Origin: Fumia sp045121595
Lineage (GTDB): Bacteria; Bacillota; Clostridia; Oscillospirales; Ruminococcaceae
DNA length: 12,517 bases
Assembly (NCBI GenBank): GCA_045121595.1
Contig: JBGVGI010000050.1
Coordinates: forward strand, 1-12,517
Direction: 5' to 3'
In this document: positions 5,804-12,425 of the stretch, piece after piece
Layout of the letters: each line of letters begins with the position of its first letter
Numbering within the stretch: position 1 is the stretch's first letter
The notes under the pieces: generated by a model
Seen by the model: the letters and a program-made list of their open reading frames with translations, nothing else
Database searches by the model: none
What the model was told of the DNA's origin: nothing
Program-made: the position numbers and the translations under genes

Positions 5804-7036
5804 ATGGAATTACATAAGCTTATTGCTCCGTCGTTTGCGGAGCTTCACGGAATAATTAAAGAGGGGAAAAAGACCCATTACTGGCTTAAAGGGGGACGAG
5901 GGAGTACCAAGTCGTCCTTTATAAGCGTTGAGATTATTTTAGGGATTATGAAGTACCCCGACGCCAATGCGGTGGTTTTAAGAAAGGTGGGGAACACCTT
6001 AAAAGAAAGCGTTTTCGAGCAGCTTTTGTGGGCAATTGAAAAATTGGGCGTTTCAGATTACTGGGAAAAACGTATGACACCGCTTTCGCTTATCTACAAG
6101 CCGACGGGGCAGAAAGTTCTTTTCCGTGGGGCTGATAACCCCGAGAAGATAAAGTCGTTAAAGCTCTCAAAAGGCTATACGCGTTATATCTGGTTCGAGG
6201 AGGTTTCGGAGTTTAACGGGATTGCGGAAATCCGCACTGTTAATCAGTCGCTTTTGCGAGGTGGAAGCAAGTTTGACGTTTTTTACAGCTATAATCCGCC
6301 GAAAAGTGTGAGCCACTGGGTGAACACTGAAACCGAGCTTCAGGCATTAAGAGACGATACCGTTGTGCATCATTCGACGTTTCTGACGGTGCCTAAACTG
6401 TGGCTTGGCGAACAGTTTATTGCCGAGGCTAAAAGTCTTCGTGACAGAAAGCCCGAGCTTTACGAACACGAGTATTTAGGCCGTGTGACGGGGATAGAGT
6501 CGGAGGTTTTTACAAACGTTACCTTGCGTAAGATAACCGATGAGGAGATAAGCTCTTTTGACAAGGTGCGTCACGGGCTTGACTGGGGTTACGGCCCCGA
6601 CCCTTTGTGTTATCTTTCGTTACAGTCGGAGCCTGACAAAATCCTTATTTTCTATGAGTTTTACAAGTACCGTGCGTCCTTTGACGAGGTGGCGAAAAAG
6701 ATTACTGAGAATAACCCTCTTTGCGACGTGGTGACGGCGGATTCGGCAGAACCACGTTCCAACGACGAGCTTAAATCCAGGGGGATAAGGATTCTTCCTG
6801 CCAAAAAAGGGGCAGGGAGTGTCGAACACGGGATAACAAGGCTACAGAATTTAAGGGAAATTGTGATAGACCCTGAAAGATGCCCGAATGCGGCGCGTGA
6901 GTTTAAAGGCTACGAGCTTGAGAGGGATTCCTCGGGTGGCTTCAAGGGAGGGTTTCCCGATAAGAACAACCACTCGATTGACGCCGTCAGGTACGCCTGT
7001 GAGAGGGATTTAAGAAGAAGCGGAACGGGGTTTTAG
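5804..7036 (+). CDS. Phage terminase large subunit, PBSX family
   Basis: A 410-aa ATPase-nuclease motor that cuts concatemeric DNA and drives it into the capsid through the portal. The start is ATG 5804, four bases after GGAGG. The Walker A variant GGRGSTKSS is at 30-38 and Walker B YIWFEE at 128-133. The C-terminal RNase H-like nuclease has acidic residues D260 (HGLDWGYG), D313 (TADSAEP) and D393 (NHSIDAVRY). All catalytic residues expected for the family are present, so the enzyme looks functional. No small terminase is seen in the window. The usual order is terminase then portal; here terminase follows portal, scaffold and the toxin cassette. Its stop codon runs directly into a hairpin array at 7036. 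Confidence 0.95.
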   Translation: MELHKLIAPSFAELHGIIKEGKKTHYWLKGGRGSTKSSFISVEIILGIMKYPDANAVVLRKVGNTLKESVFEQLLWAIEKLGVSDYWEKRMTPLSLIYKPTGQKVLFRGADNPEKIKSLKLSKGYTRYIWFEEVSEFNGIAEIRTVNQSLLRGGSKFDVFYSYNPPKSVSHWVNTETELQALRDDTVVHHSTFLTVPKLWLGEQFIAEAKSLRDRKPELYEHEYLGRVTGIESEVFTNVTLRKITDEEISSFDKVRHGLDWGYGPDPLCYLSLQSEPDKILIFYEFYKYRASFDEVAKKITENNPLCDVVTADSAEPRSNDELKSRGIRILPAKKGAGSVEHGITRLQNLREIVIDPERCPNAAREFKGYELERDSSGGFKGGFPDKNNHSIDAVRYACERDLRRSGTGF

Positions 7037-7137
7037 GAATTACCTTTGGTAATTCAATGATGTTTTCGCATAGCGAAAATGATGTTGTGACAATGATGTT
7101 TGCTTCGCAAATGATGTTTTGCCGAAGGCAAAATTAT
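7036..7137. repeat. Hairpin-linker array type 2, third 102-bp unit
   Basis: The same unit as at 730-831 and 832-933, with the same five hairpins in the same order and the AATGATGTT linker. It begins at the last base of the terminase stop codon. Its first hairpins could act as a 3' end stabiliser or weak terminator of the terminase transcript. Confidence 0.85.
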
Positions 7138-7225
7138 GGTGTTTCGCTTGGGCGAAACGGATTGTGAGGGACTACCCCTCAGTCAGCTACGCTGACAGCT
7201 CCCCTGACAAGGGGAGCCTTGGGGT
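7138..7225. repeat. Palindromic intergenic repeat block
   Basis: The hairpin GTTTCGC-TTGG-GCGAAAC (7140-7157, also at 3168-3185) is followed by GTCAGC-TAC-GCTGAC (about 7182-7196) and CTCCCCT-GACA-AGGGGAG (about 7199-7216). The latter pair is a recurring intergenic element of gut Clostridia by my recollection. No gene is seen here. Confidence 0.7.
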
Positions 7226-7227
7226 GG

Positions 7228-7320
7228 GCGAGATATTTGCTAAGCAAACGCGATATAAATTCTTTACAGAATTAGCGATATACGCTGATGCGAGCGATAT
7301 AATTTCCCGATGGGAAATAG
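7228..7320. repeat. Hairpin-linker array type 3 (linker GCGATATA)
   Basis: GCGATATA occurs at 7250-7257, 7275-7282 and 7294-7301, with a degenerate copy near 7228. Between them are different palindromes: TTGC-TAA-GCAA, AATTCT-TTAC-AGAATT, CGC-TGAT-GCG and ATTTCCC-GAT-GGGAAAT. The design is the same as the two other arrays in this window but with a third linker. Confidence 0.7.
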
Positions 7321-7340
7321 AGAAGAGGGGAGCCTTGGGT

Positions 7341-7409
7341 AAATAAAAAAATTTTTTTTAAAAAATAAAAGTTGTTACTTTTGTTACTATTATATGTGGT
7401 AAAATAGTA
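7341..7409 (+). promoter_or_regulatory. Promoter/operator block before the capsid unit (copy 2)
   Basis: A near-copy of 1311-1376. It has the A/T tract, two TTGTTACT repeats (7373 and 7381, slightly closer than in copy 1), then TACTATTATA (7385-7394), TGTGG, TAAAATAGTA (7400-7409). The dyad has one mismatch here. The TGG-TAAAAT extended -10 is unchanged. Conservation stops soon after the dyad, so the regulatory part is what was kept. It implies that portal and capsid units answer to the same regulator. Confidence 0.7.
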
Positions 7410-7423
7410 ATATGGAAAAATGA

Positions 7424-7447
7424 GGAACGGGGGACCGTTCCTTTTTT
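7424..7447 (+). terminator. Intrinsic terminator just downstream of promoter block 2
   Basis: GGAACGG (7424-7430), loop GGGA, CCGTTCC (7435-7441) and six T form a perfect 7-bp terminator about 20 nt after the predicted start. It matches in position, though not in sequence, the hairpin at 1394-1419. Confidence 0.75.
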
Positions 7448-7479
7448 ACTCACAAAAAAGAGTACTCTTTTTATATATA

Positions 7480-7640
7480 GGGGCATAAACTACACCCCTT
7501 CAATTGTTTTTTGCTTACAGTTTTTAGCTGTTTTTGTGTTAAAATCCTCGCGAATACACAAAGTATTCCCTGCGGTTTTGCCTTAAAACAGCAAAAAACA
7601 GAGGGCAAAAAATTAATTTCCGGGATGTAGTTTATGCCCG
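7480..7640. other. Nested inverted-repeat element in the capsid leader
   Basis: A perfect 14-bp inverted repeat (GGGCATAAACTACA at 7481-7494; TGTAGTTTATGCCC at 7626-7639) encloses about 130 nt. Inside, TGTTTTTTGC (7505-7514) matches GCAAAAAACA (7591-7600), GCTGTTTT (7527-7534) matches AAAACAGC (7585-7592), and GAATAC-ACAAA-GTATTC forms a hairpin (7552-7568). The pairs are nested, as in a long folded RNA. The terminal repeat could also be that of a small non-autonomous transposon, though I see no clear target duplication. It lies in the untranslated leader of the most highly expressed phage gene. Confidence 0.5.
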
Positions 7641-7648
7641 GTATGGCA

Positions 7649-7680
7649 TTGGGAGTCGCGAATCCTGACGCCAATTTTTT
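7649..7680 (+). terminator. Possible weak terminator or attenuator before capsid
   Basis: TTGG (7649-7652) pairs with CCAA (7671-7674) and GTC (7655-7657) with GAC (7667-7669), with an internal bulge, followed by six T. It is 35 nt before the capsid start. The stem is weak, so this is tentative. Confidence 0.3.
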
Positions 7681-7715
7681 ACATTAAATTTTTATACAGA
7701 AAGGAAAAAATTATT

Positions 7716-8756
7716 ATGGCACTTTTTGAAACAACTAATTTTAATGCGGAGGTTTTCGGAAAATACGTTGACAGAATTCCTAACCTCAAAAGAAACGAGC
7801 TTATCCGTTCAAAAGCAATTGTAGAACGCTCAAGAATTGCGTCTATCTTCTCCGAACAGGCTGGCGGTAACTACGCTGCAACACCTTTGTTCGGTCAGAT
7901 TGGCGGTACTCCTGCTAACTACGACGGCAAGACAGACACACCCACAAACACCACAAAAACTTTCTCTCATTACAGAGTAGTTGTGGGCAGACAGAATTCC
8001 TGGACCGAGAACGATTTTGCCGCTGATATCACAGGTGGCACAGATTTTCTCGACAACGTGGGCGAGCAGATTGCCGAATACTGGGATGCAGTTGACGAGG
8101 ACACACTTCTTGCAATCCTTGAAGGCGTTTTCGCAATGCAGGGTGAAGAAAACGAAAAATTCGTTGAAAATCACACCACCGATATTACTGCTGAGGGTGA
8201 CGGTATGTTTACTGCGACTGCACTCAACAAAGCTATCCAGAAAGCGGCAGGGGACAACAAGCAGAAATTCTCCCTTGTTATTATGCATTCTCAGGTTGCG
8301 ACAAACCTTGAAAATCTCAACTTGCTTGAATATCTCAAATACACCGATGCAAACGGTATGGTGAGAGATCTTAGTCTTGCAACGCTTAACGGCAAACTTA
8401 TCCTCATTGACGACTCTATGCCCGTTACAAAGGGTGAAGACGGCGACGTTTACACCACTTACATTCTCGGTGACGGCGCTATCGAGTACACAAACTGCGG
8501 TGCAGAAGTACCCTTTGAGATGGCGCGTGACCCCAAGACTAACGGCGGTCAGACAACACTTTACTCCCGTCAGAGAAAGATTTTTGCGCCTTACGGCATT
8601 AACTTCACAAAGAAGAATATGGTGACACTTTCTCCCACTGATGCAGAGCTTCGTGACGGCAGTAACTGGGAGCTTTGCAACACAAACGAGGAGTCGGGCA
8701 AAGAGTACATTAACCACAAGGCAATTCCGATTGCAAGGGTAATTTCCAGAGGTTAA
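7716..8756 (+). CDS. Phage major capsid (coat) protein, HK97-fold type
   Basis: A 346-aa protein with ATG 7716 behind AGAAAGGA (7698-7705). The N-terminal FNAEVFGKYVDRIPNLKRNE segment, the RSRIASIFSEQAGGNYAATP stretch, the central SHYRVVVGRQNSWTENDF region and the C-terminal RQRKIFAPYGINF are typical of Firmicutes coat proteins that lie next to PBSX-like tail genes. There is no long N-terminal delta domain or linked prohead protease, which fits scaffold-assisted assembly. Codon choice differs from its neighbours and looks tuned for high expression. It has its own promoter block and long leader. The 312-codon open frame on the minus strand is a shadow of this gene. Confidence 0.9.
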   Translation: MALFETTNFNAEVFGKYVDRIPNLKRNELIRSKAIVERSRIASIFSEQAGGNYAATPLFGQIGGTPANYDGKTDTPTNTTKTFSHYRVVVGRQNSWTENDFAADITGGTDFLDNVGEQIAEYWDAVDEDTLLAILEGVFAMQGEENEKFVENHTTDITAEGDGMFTATALNKAIQKAAGDNKQKFSLVIMHSQVATNLENLNLLEYLKYTDANGMVRDLSLATLNGKLILIDDSMPVTKGEDGDVYTTYILGDGAIEYTNCGAEVPFEMARDPKTNGGQTTLYSRQRKIFAPYGINFTKKNMVTLSPTDAELRDGSNWELCNTNEESGKEYINHKAIPIARVISRG

Positions 8757-8757
8757 T

Positions 8758-9030
8758 ATGATAAACAAAGTAAAACTTCTGCTTAAAAACTACGATGAAG
8801 AGCTTGTAGCCTTTTGCGTTTCGGAGACCGAAAATTACATCAAAAGTTACTGTAATATTGAAAGCATTCCCGAAGCTGCCGAAGAAATTGCCGTAGAGAT
8901 GGCAATTCATCTTTACAAAAACTTCGGTGAGCGGGAGATAAAGAGTATAAGACGTGGTGATTTTTCGGTGACCTACGAGGGCGAGGGCTTTAAAAAGCGT
9001 TTAGCTTCGTTTAGAAAGTTCAGGTGGTAG
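8758..9030 (+). CDS. Phage head-tail connector (gp6/gp15-like adaptor)
   Basis: A 90-aa protein that starts one base after the capsid stop; AGAGG near 8749 serves as ribosome site. It is mostly helical: residues 1-55 hold helices of the form VKLLLKNYDEELVAFCVSET and IPEAAEEIAVEMAIHLYKN. They are followed by the short IKSIRRGDFSVTYEG hairpin seen in small connectors that form the ring under the portal. Gene position directly after the capsid supports the call. It is somewhat shorter than many relatives but complete. Confidence 0.8.
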   Translation: MINKVKLLLKNYDEELVAFCVSETENYIKSYCNIESIPEAAEEIAVEMAIHLYKNFGEREIKSIRRGDFSVTYEGEGFKKRLASFRKFRW

Positions 9031-9031
9031 A

Positions 9032-9382
9032 GTGAGCATTCTTACTACTTTTGACGCGGTGGCGACAGTTTATGAAAGGCGGTATATCAAAGGGAGTGTT
9101 CCGCAAAGAGAAGAAAAAATCCTCGCTTTTGAGAACATCCCTTGTGCCGTGAGCCGTGCGAGGGTTGGCTCGCGATACGGCCATCAGCCGATAAAACAGG
9201 GGCTTTTCCCCGAACTTTCCTATGAAATAAAGCTTTTTGTACTACCCGATGCCGATATTAAGGCGGGGTCTGAAATTTTTGTGACGCATCTTGGGAAAAC
9301 GACGAAGTTTATCTCCTGCGGTGACCCCGTAAGATACAAAAGCCATGCGGAAATTTTACTTGCGAGGGAGGATTATGCGTGA
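9032..9382 (+). CDS. Phage head closure / head-tail joining protein
   Basis: A 116-aa protein. It starts with GTG 9032, just after the preceding stop, with GGTGG (9023-9027) as ribosome site. The sequence is beta-rich: AFENIPCAVSRARVG, LSYEIKLFVLPDADIKAGSE and TKFISCGDPVRYKSHAEILL suggest an OB-like or SPP1 gp16-like head closure fold. The position (connector, closure, tail terminator, sheath) is the standard order. Functional assignment rests mainly on gene order. Confidence 0.7.
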   Translation: MSILTTFDAVATVYERRYIKGSVPQREEKILAFENIPCAVSRARVGSRYGHQPIKQGLFPELSYEIKLFVLPDADIKAGSEIFVTHLGKTTKFISCGDPVRYKSHAEILLAREDYA

Positions 9383-9810
9383 CAGAAACTCTTAAAAATG
9401 CAGTTGTATCTGCACTTAACGATGCTTTCGGGGAGGAAGTTTTAATCTACACTGAAAAGGTAAGGCAGGGTCTAAAAAGACCTTGCCTTTTTGTGGAGGG
9501 AGATGTCTTTACGGAAAAACATCTCGTTATGAACCGTTTTGTGAGGACTTTTCCGATAAGGATTACCTATCTGCCCTGTGAGGAGGATATCCCGTCAAGG
9601 CGTAACTTTGAGCTTGATAAGGCACTTGAGAAGCTTTTCTTTAAGATGGGGAATATAGACGGCTTCAGTGGGAGTGTTATGGAAGCAAAAAACACGGGCG
9701 ACAGCCTTTTGTTTTCGGTGCAGTACAAAACGATTATAAACAAATTCCCCGATGAAGACAAAGATATGATGGAATGTGTAAAACACATATTAAGTAAAGG
9801 AAGTGAATGA
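9379..9810 (+). CDS. Phage tail terminator family protein
   Basis: A 143-aa protein with GTG start at 9379, overlapping the previous stop by 4 bp (GTGA), which implies coupled translation. The pattern (N-terminal helix ALNDAFGEEVLIYTEKV, RPCLFVEG, then NRFVRTFPIRITYLP and a late SLLFSVQYKTIINK strand) is that of the small tail terminator proteins beside PBSX-type sheath genes. These cap the tail tube and join it to the head. Length fits. Confidence 0.78.
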   Translation: MTETLKNAVVSALNDAFGEEVLIYTEKVRQGLKRPCLFVEGDVFTEKHLVMNRFVRTFPIRITYLPCEEDIPSRRNFELDKALEKLFFKMGNIDGFSGSVMEAKNTGDSLLFSVQYKTIINKFPDEDKDMMECVKHILSKGSE

Positions 9811-11054
9811 TTATGTCTATGGGCGGAGGTACTTTTAACCTCAAAAACAAGGCTTTACCCGGTGCTTACGTAAACTTTGTGAGTGCCGCCAAGGCGAATG
9901 CCACTCTTTCCGAAAGAGGGACAGTTTGTATGCCGATGGCACTTGACTGGGGTATCGAAAAGGAAATTTTTGAGGTAACGGGGGAGGATTTTTTCAAAAA
10001 CTCCCTTAAAATCTTCGGATACGAATATAATGACGAGAAGTTAAAGGGTCTTTACGACCTTTTTTTAAACTGTGAAAAGGTGCTTGTTTACCGCAATAAC
10101 GGCGGTACAAAGGCGGCTAACGTTTTAGCGGAAGCTAAGTACTCAGGGGTACGCGGTAACGATATTAAGATTGCCGTGACCGATACCGAGGTTGTGACTT
10201 ATTTAGGTACTGTGGAGGTTGACAGACAGCCGATTGACGACGTTAAGAATAACGATTACGTTAATTTCTACGAGGGGGTTTCTCTCAGTAAAACTGCGGG
10301 AATTCCTCTTGAGGGCGGTGAAAACGGCAAGGCAGAGCTTGGCGATTTCTTTAAAATTATCGAGTCCGAGAGCTTTAATATCTTAGCGTCGACTGATATC
10401 AGTAAAAATGCAGCATTTATCAACTTCACAAAGCATATGAGAAATGACGTGGGCGTTAAGTTCCAGACGGTACTCTACAAGGCTACTGCCGACTACGAGG
10501 GTATAATTTCGGTTGAAAACGCAGTTACTGACGACAATGAAGCCTCCCTTGTTTACTGGGTTGCGGGGGCACTTGCAGGTTGTCAGGTGAACGCAAGTGT
10601 CTTAAACAAGGTCTACGACGGAAGCTTTAAGGTGAGCGCTGACTACACGGTTTCAGAGCTTACCACTATGATTAAAGAGGGGAAATTCCTTCTTCACCGT
10701 GTTGGTACCGAGCTTCGTGTTCTTGCCGATATCAACTCATCGGTTTCAGGGGCTGAGGACTTTAAAAACAATCAGGTTATCCGTGTTATCGACCAGATTG
10801 GCAACGATATTGCCTATATTTTCAAGACACAGTTTTTAGGTCAGGTGCCTAACGATAACGCGGGTAGAATTTCGCTCTGGAACACCATTGTAAGCCATCA
10901 CAAACAGCTTCTTGACGTCCGTGCGATTGAGGATTTCACATCAGAAGACGTCATCGTCGAAAAGGGTGAAACTAAAAACTCGGTCGTTGTTACCGACTAC
11001 GTAACCCCCGTCGGTGCGATGGCGAAGCTTTATATGACAGTTTTAGTTGAATAG
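9807..11054 (+). CDS. Contractile tail sheath protein (XkdK-like)
   Basis: A 415-aa protein. ATG 9807 overlaps the preceding stop (ATGA) and follows AAAGGAAG (9796-9803); ATG 9813 is also possible. Sheath features include the N-terminal GGTFNLKNKALPGAYVNFVS, the SGVRGNDIKIAVTD handshake segment, SFNILASTDISK, and a C-terminal domain with AIEDFTSEDVIVEKGETKN and LYMTVLVE. The family forms the contracting outer tube of PBSX-like phages, tailocins and related injection devices. Its presence makes this a myovirus-type tail. No gaps or frameshifts are seen. Confidence 0.93.
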   Translation: MIMSMGGGTFNLKNKALPGAYVNFVSAAKANATLSERGTVCMPMALDWGIEKEIFEVTGEDFFKNSLKIFGYEYNDEKLKGLYDLFLNCEKVLVYRNNGGTKAANVLAEAKYSGVRGNDIKIAVTDTEVVTYLGTVEVDRQPIDDVKNNDYVNFYEGVSLSKTAGIPLEGGENGKAELGDFFKIIESESFNILASTDISKNAAFINFTKHMRNDVGVKFQTVLYKATADYEGIISVENAVTDDNEASLVYWVAGALAGCQVNASVLNKVYDGSFKVSADYTVSELTTMIKEGKFLLHRVGTELRVLADINSSVSGAEDFKNNQVIRVIDQIGNDIAYIFKTQFLGQVPNDNAGRISLWNTIVSHHKQLLDVRAIEDFTSEDVIVEKGETKNSVVVTDYVTPVGAMAKLYMTVLVE

Positions 11055-11064
11055 GAGGGATAAA

Positions 11065-11529
11065 ATGGCAGTTATGAACGCAAAAGACGCGATTTCGGCG
11101 TCCCTTGCCGAATGTTACGTTACTATCGACAACCGCCGTTATCAGTTTATGCAGGCGATTGAGCTTGAGGCGAATTTCGAGAAAACTAAAGTTAAGGTGC
11201 CGATTTTAGGCAAACCCGGTCAGGGTAACAAGTCAACGGGTTGGAAAGGTACGGGGAAGGCGACTTTTCATTACAACACCTCGGTTTTCAGAAAGCTTTT
11301 TTACAAGTTTAAGGAAACGGGCGAGGATATTTATTTTGATATTCAGGTCACAAACGAGGACCCTGCATCCTCTGTCGGCAGACAGACGGTAATTTTAAAA
11401 GACTGCAACTTAAACAGTGGAATTCTGACTAAATTTTCGGCTTCCGATGAGTTTTTGCAGGAGTCTTTAAGCTTTACCTTTGAGGATTTTGAAATCCCCG
11501 AAACTTTTAAAAATATAAGAGGTATGTAA
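11065..11529 (+). CDS. Phage tail tube protein (XkdM-like)
   Basis: A 154-aa protein. ATG 11065 is chosen because AGGAGG (11053-11058) lies 6 nt upstream; an upstream TTG would place this site inside the gene. The segments YVTIDNRRYQFMQAIELEA, VPILGKPGQGNKSTGWKGTG and LQESLSFTFEDFEIP are typical of the XkdM/DUF2001 tube family. The protein polymerises into the inner tube inside the sheath. It begins 10 bp after the sheath stop. Confidence 0.9.
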   Translation: MAVMNAKDAISASLAECYVTIDNRRYQFMQAIELEANFEKTKVKVPILGKPGQGNKSTGWKGTGKATFHYNTSVFRKLFYKFKETGEDIYFDIQVTNEDPASSVGRQTVILKDCNLNSGILTKFSASDEFLQESLSFTFEDFEIPETFKNIRGM

Positions 11530-11530
11530 T

Positions 11531-11923
11531 ATGACGCTTGAGGGATTTTTAAAGCAGAATGCCGCCTTGCCCCAAAACGAAAAAAGCGTTATCTCAGAGC
11601 GATTTTGCGAAAACGGTGAGGCTATTCTCTGGGAGTACCGCGCTATTTCCTCTGCGGAGGATGAAACGCTCCGTGCTTTGTCCTATAAGCCTGACGGTGA
11701 GCTTGATACCGATAAGTATATGGGACTTTTAGCCTCATACTGTACCGTTTTCCCCGACCTTGAAAGCGTAACGCTTCAGGACAGTTACTCGGTTATGGGA
11801 TCAGACAACCTTTTAAAGGCGATGCTTACCCCAGGTGAGTACACCGCATACCTTGAGAAAATAGGCAAATTAAACGGCTTTAATGATGCTTTCTCCGATA
11901 AGGTCAGTACGGCAAAAAACTGA
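11531..11923 (+). CDS. Tail assembly chaperone, short form (XkdN-like)
   Basis: A 130-aa protein starting one base after the tube stop. It is acidic and helical (CENGEAILWEYRAISSAEDE, GLLASYCTVFPDLESVTLQD), like XkdN proteins of PBSX-like clusters. These bind the tape-measure protein and help build the tail. The stop TGA (11921-11923) follows directly on a slippery heptamer, so this is probably the shorter of two products. Confidence 0.85.
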   Translation: MTLEGFLKQNAALPQNEKSVISERFCENGEAILWEYRAISSAEDETLRALSYKPDGELDTDKYMGLLASYCTVFPDLESVTLQDSYSVMGSDNLLKAMLTPGEYTAYLEKIGKLNGFNDAFSDKVSTAKN

Positions 11924-12063
11924 TATCCGGTGGGGACTTTGACGCAAATCTTTTGCATATCTGTCTTCACCGGTTTAATCTTATGCCCTGCGATTATTTA
12001 AAGCTTTCGGAGTACGATAAGGCGTTTATCTTGGCTTCTTTAGAGCTTTACGAGGAGGAATAG
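11531..12063 (+). CDS. Tail assembly chaperone, frameshifted long form
   Basis: A -1 shift at A AAA AAC (11914-11920) continues the product for 47 codons to TAG 12061-12063, giving about 177 aa. The extension (FDANLLHICLHRFNLMPCDY, then LKLSEYDKAFILASLELYEE) has no start of its own. It resembles the second half of chaperone genes that follow xkdN-type genes. Conserved frameshifting at this site between tube and tape-measure genes is well established in phages (lambda G/GT principle). The long form is normally the minor product. Confidence 0.82.
11914..11973 (+). promoter_or_regulatory. Programmed -1 frameshift signal
   Basis: The canonical heptamer A-AAA-AAC (11914-11920) is in the right phase and abuts the zero-frame stop. 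After a 6-nt spacer, CCGGTGGGGAC (11927-11937) can pair with GTCTTCACCGG (11963-11973). This forms an 11-bp stem with two G-U pairs. Its loop holds a second hairpin, GCAAA-TCT-TTTGC (11944-11956). Spacer and stem length are in the effective range. Confidence 0.85.
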
Positions 12064-12125
12064 TTATTATTTTTGACAGATTTAAAGTTTTTAAGAAAAG
12101 CTTTCATTTTAACAATTTTTTAAGA

Positions 12126-12425
12126 GTGAACCCTGAGTTTACACGCTCCGTTGCCAACAACTACAAAAACGTTGTAAATAATTTAAGTCCGCAAAACAGA
12201 TTAAGTCTTAACGTCACAAACGGGGGAGCGAACAACCTGCGTTACAACATCAGTAACCTTTCACACAACGTGAAGAATACATCCCCCGAAAACAAGACGT
12301 TTAACGTGAGTTCTGTGAATTATAACCAGATAAACTCCGAGCTTGATATAGATAAGGTAGTTTACGATATGACCGAAAAGCTTAATGAGGCTGTCAGAAA
12401 CTGCGGCGAGGGAATGTATTATTAG
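12126..12425 (+). CDS. Short tail-region protein, possibly a tape-measure remnant
   Basis: At least 99 aa, ending in TAG 12423-12425. GTG 12126 has no clear ribosome site. The same frame is open back to about 12063, and an excellent GAGGAGG (12052-12058) lies 7 nt before an ATT at 12066. Use of that rare start would add 20 residues (IIFDRFKVFKKSFHFNNFLR). The body is Asn-rich and polar (NYKNVVNNLSPQNRLSLNV), and the end, DIDKVVYDMTEKLNEAV then EGMYY, resembles tape-measure C-termini. The gene sits where the tape measure, normally much longer, belongs, so a large internal deletion is plausible. It could also be an unrelated small tail gene. The true start cannot be settled from sequence alone. 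Confidence 0.5.
   Translation: MNPEFTRSVANNYKNVVNNLSPQNRLSLNVTNGGANNLRYNISNLSHNVKNTSPENKTFNVSSVNYNQINSELDIDKVVYDMTEKLNEAVRNCGEGMYY

Noticed and set aside
7119..7346. 75-codon plus-strand frame after terminase
   Set aside because: It is made entirely of hairpin arrays and palindromic repeats.
7471..7674. 67-codon minus-strand frame across the nested inverted repeats
   Set aside because: It coincides with the folded or mobile leader element and shows no ribosome site or family resemblance; it is more likely incidental.
7830..8768. 312-codon open frame on the minus strand
   Set aside because: It lies opposite the major capsid gene, has a Cys/Val-rich product with no recognisable features, and reflects the codon bias of the coding strand.
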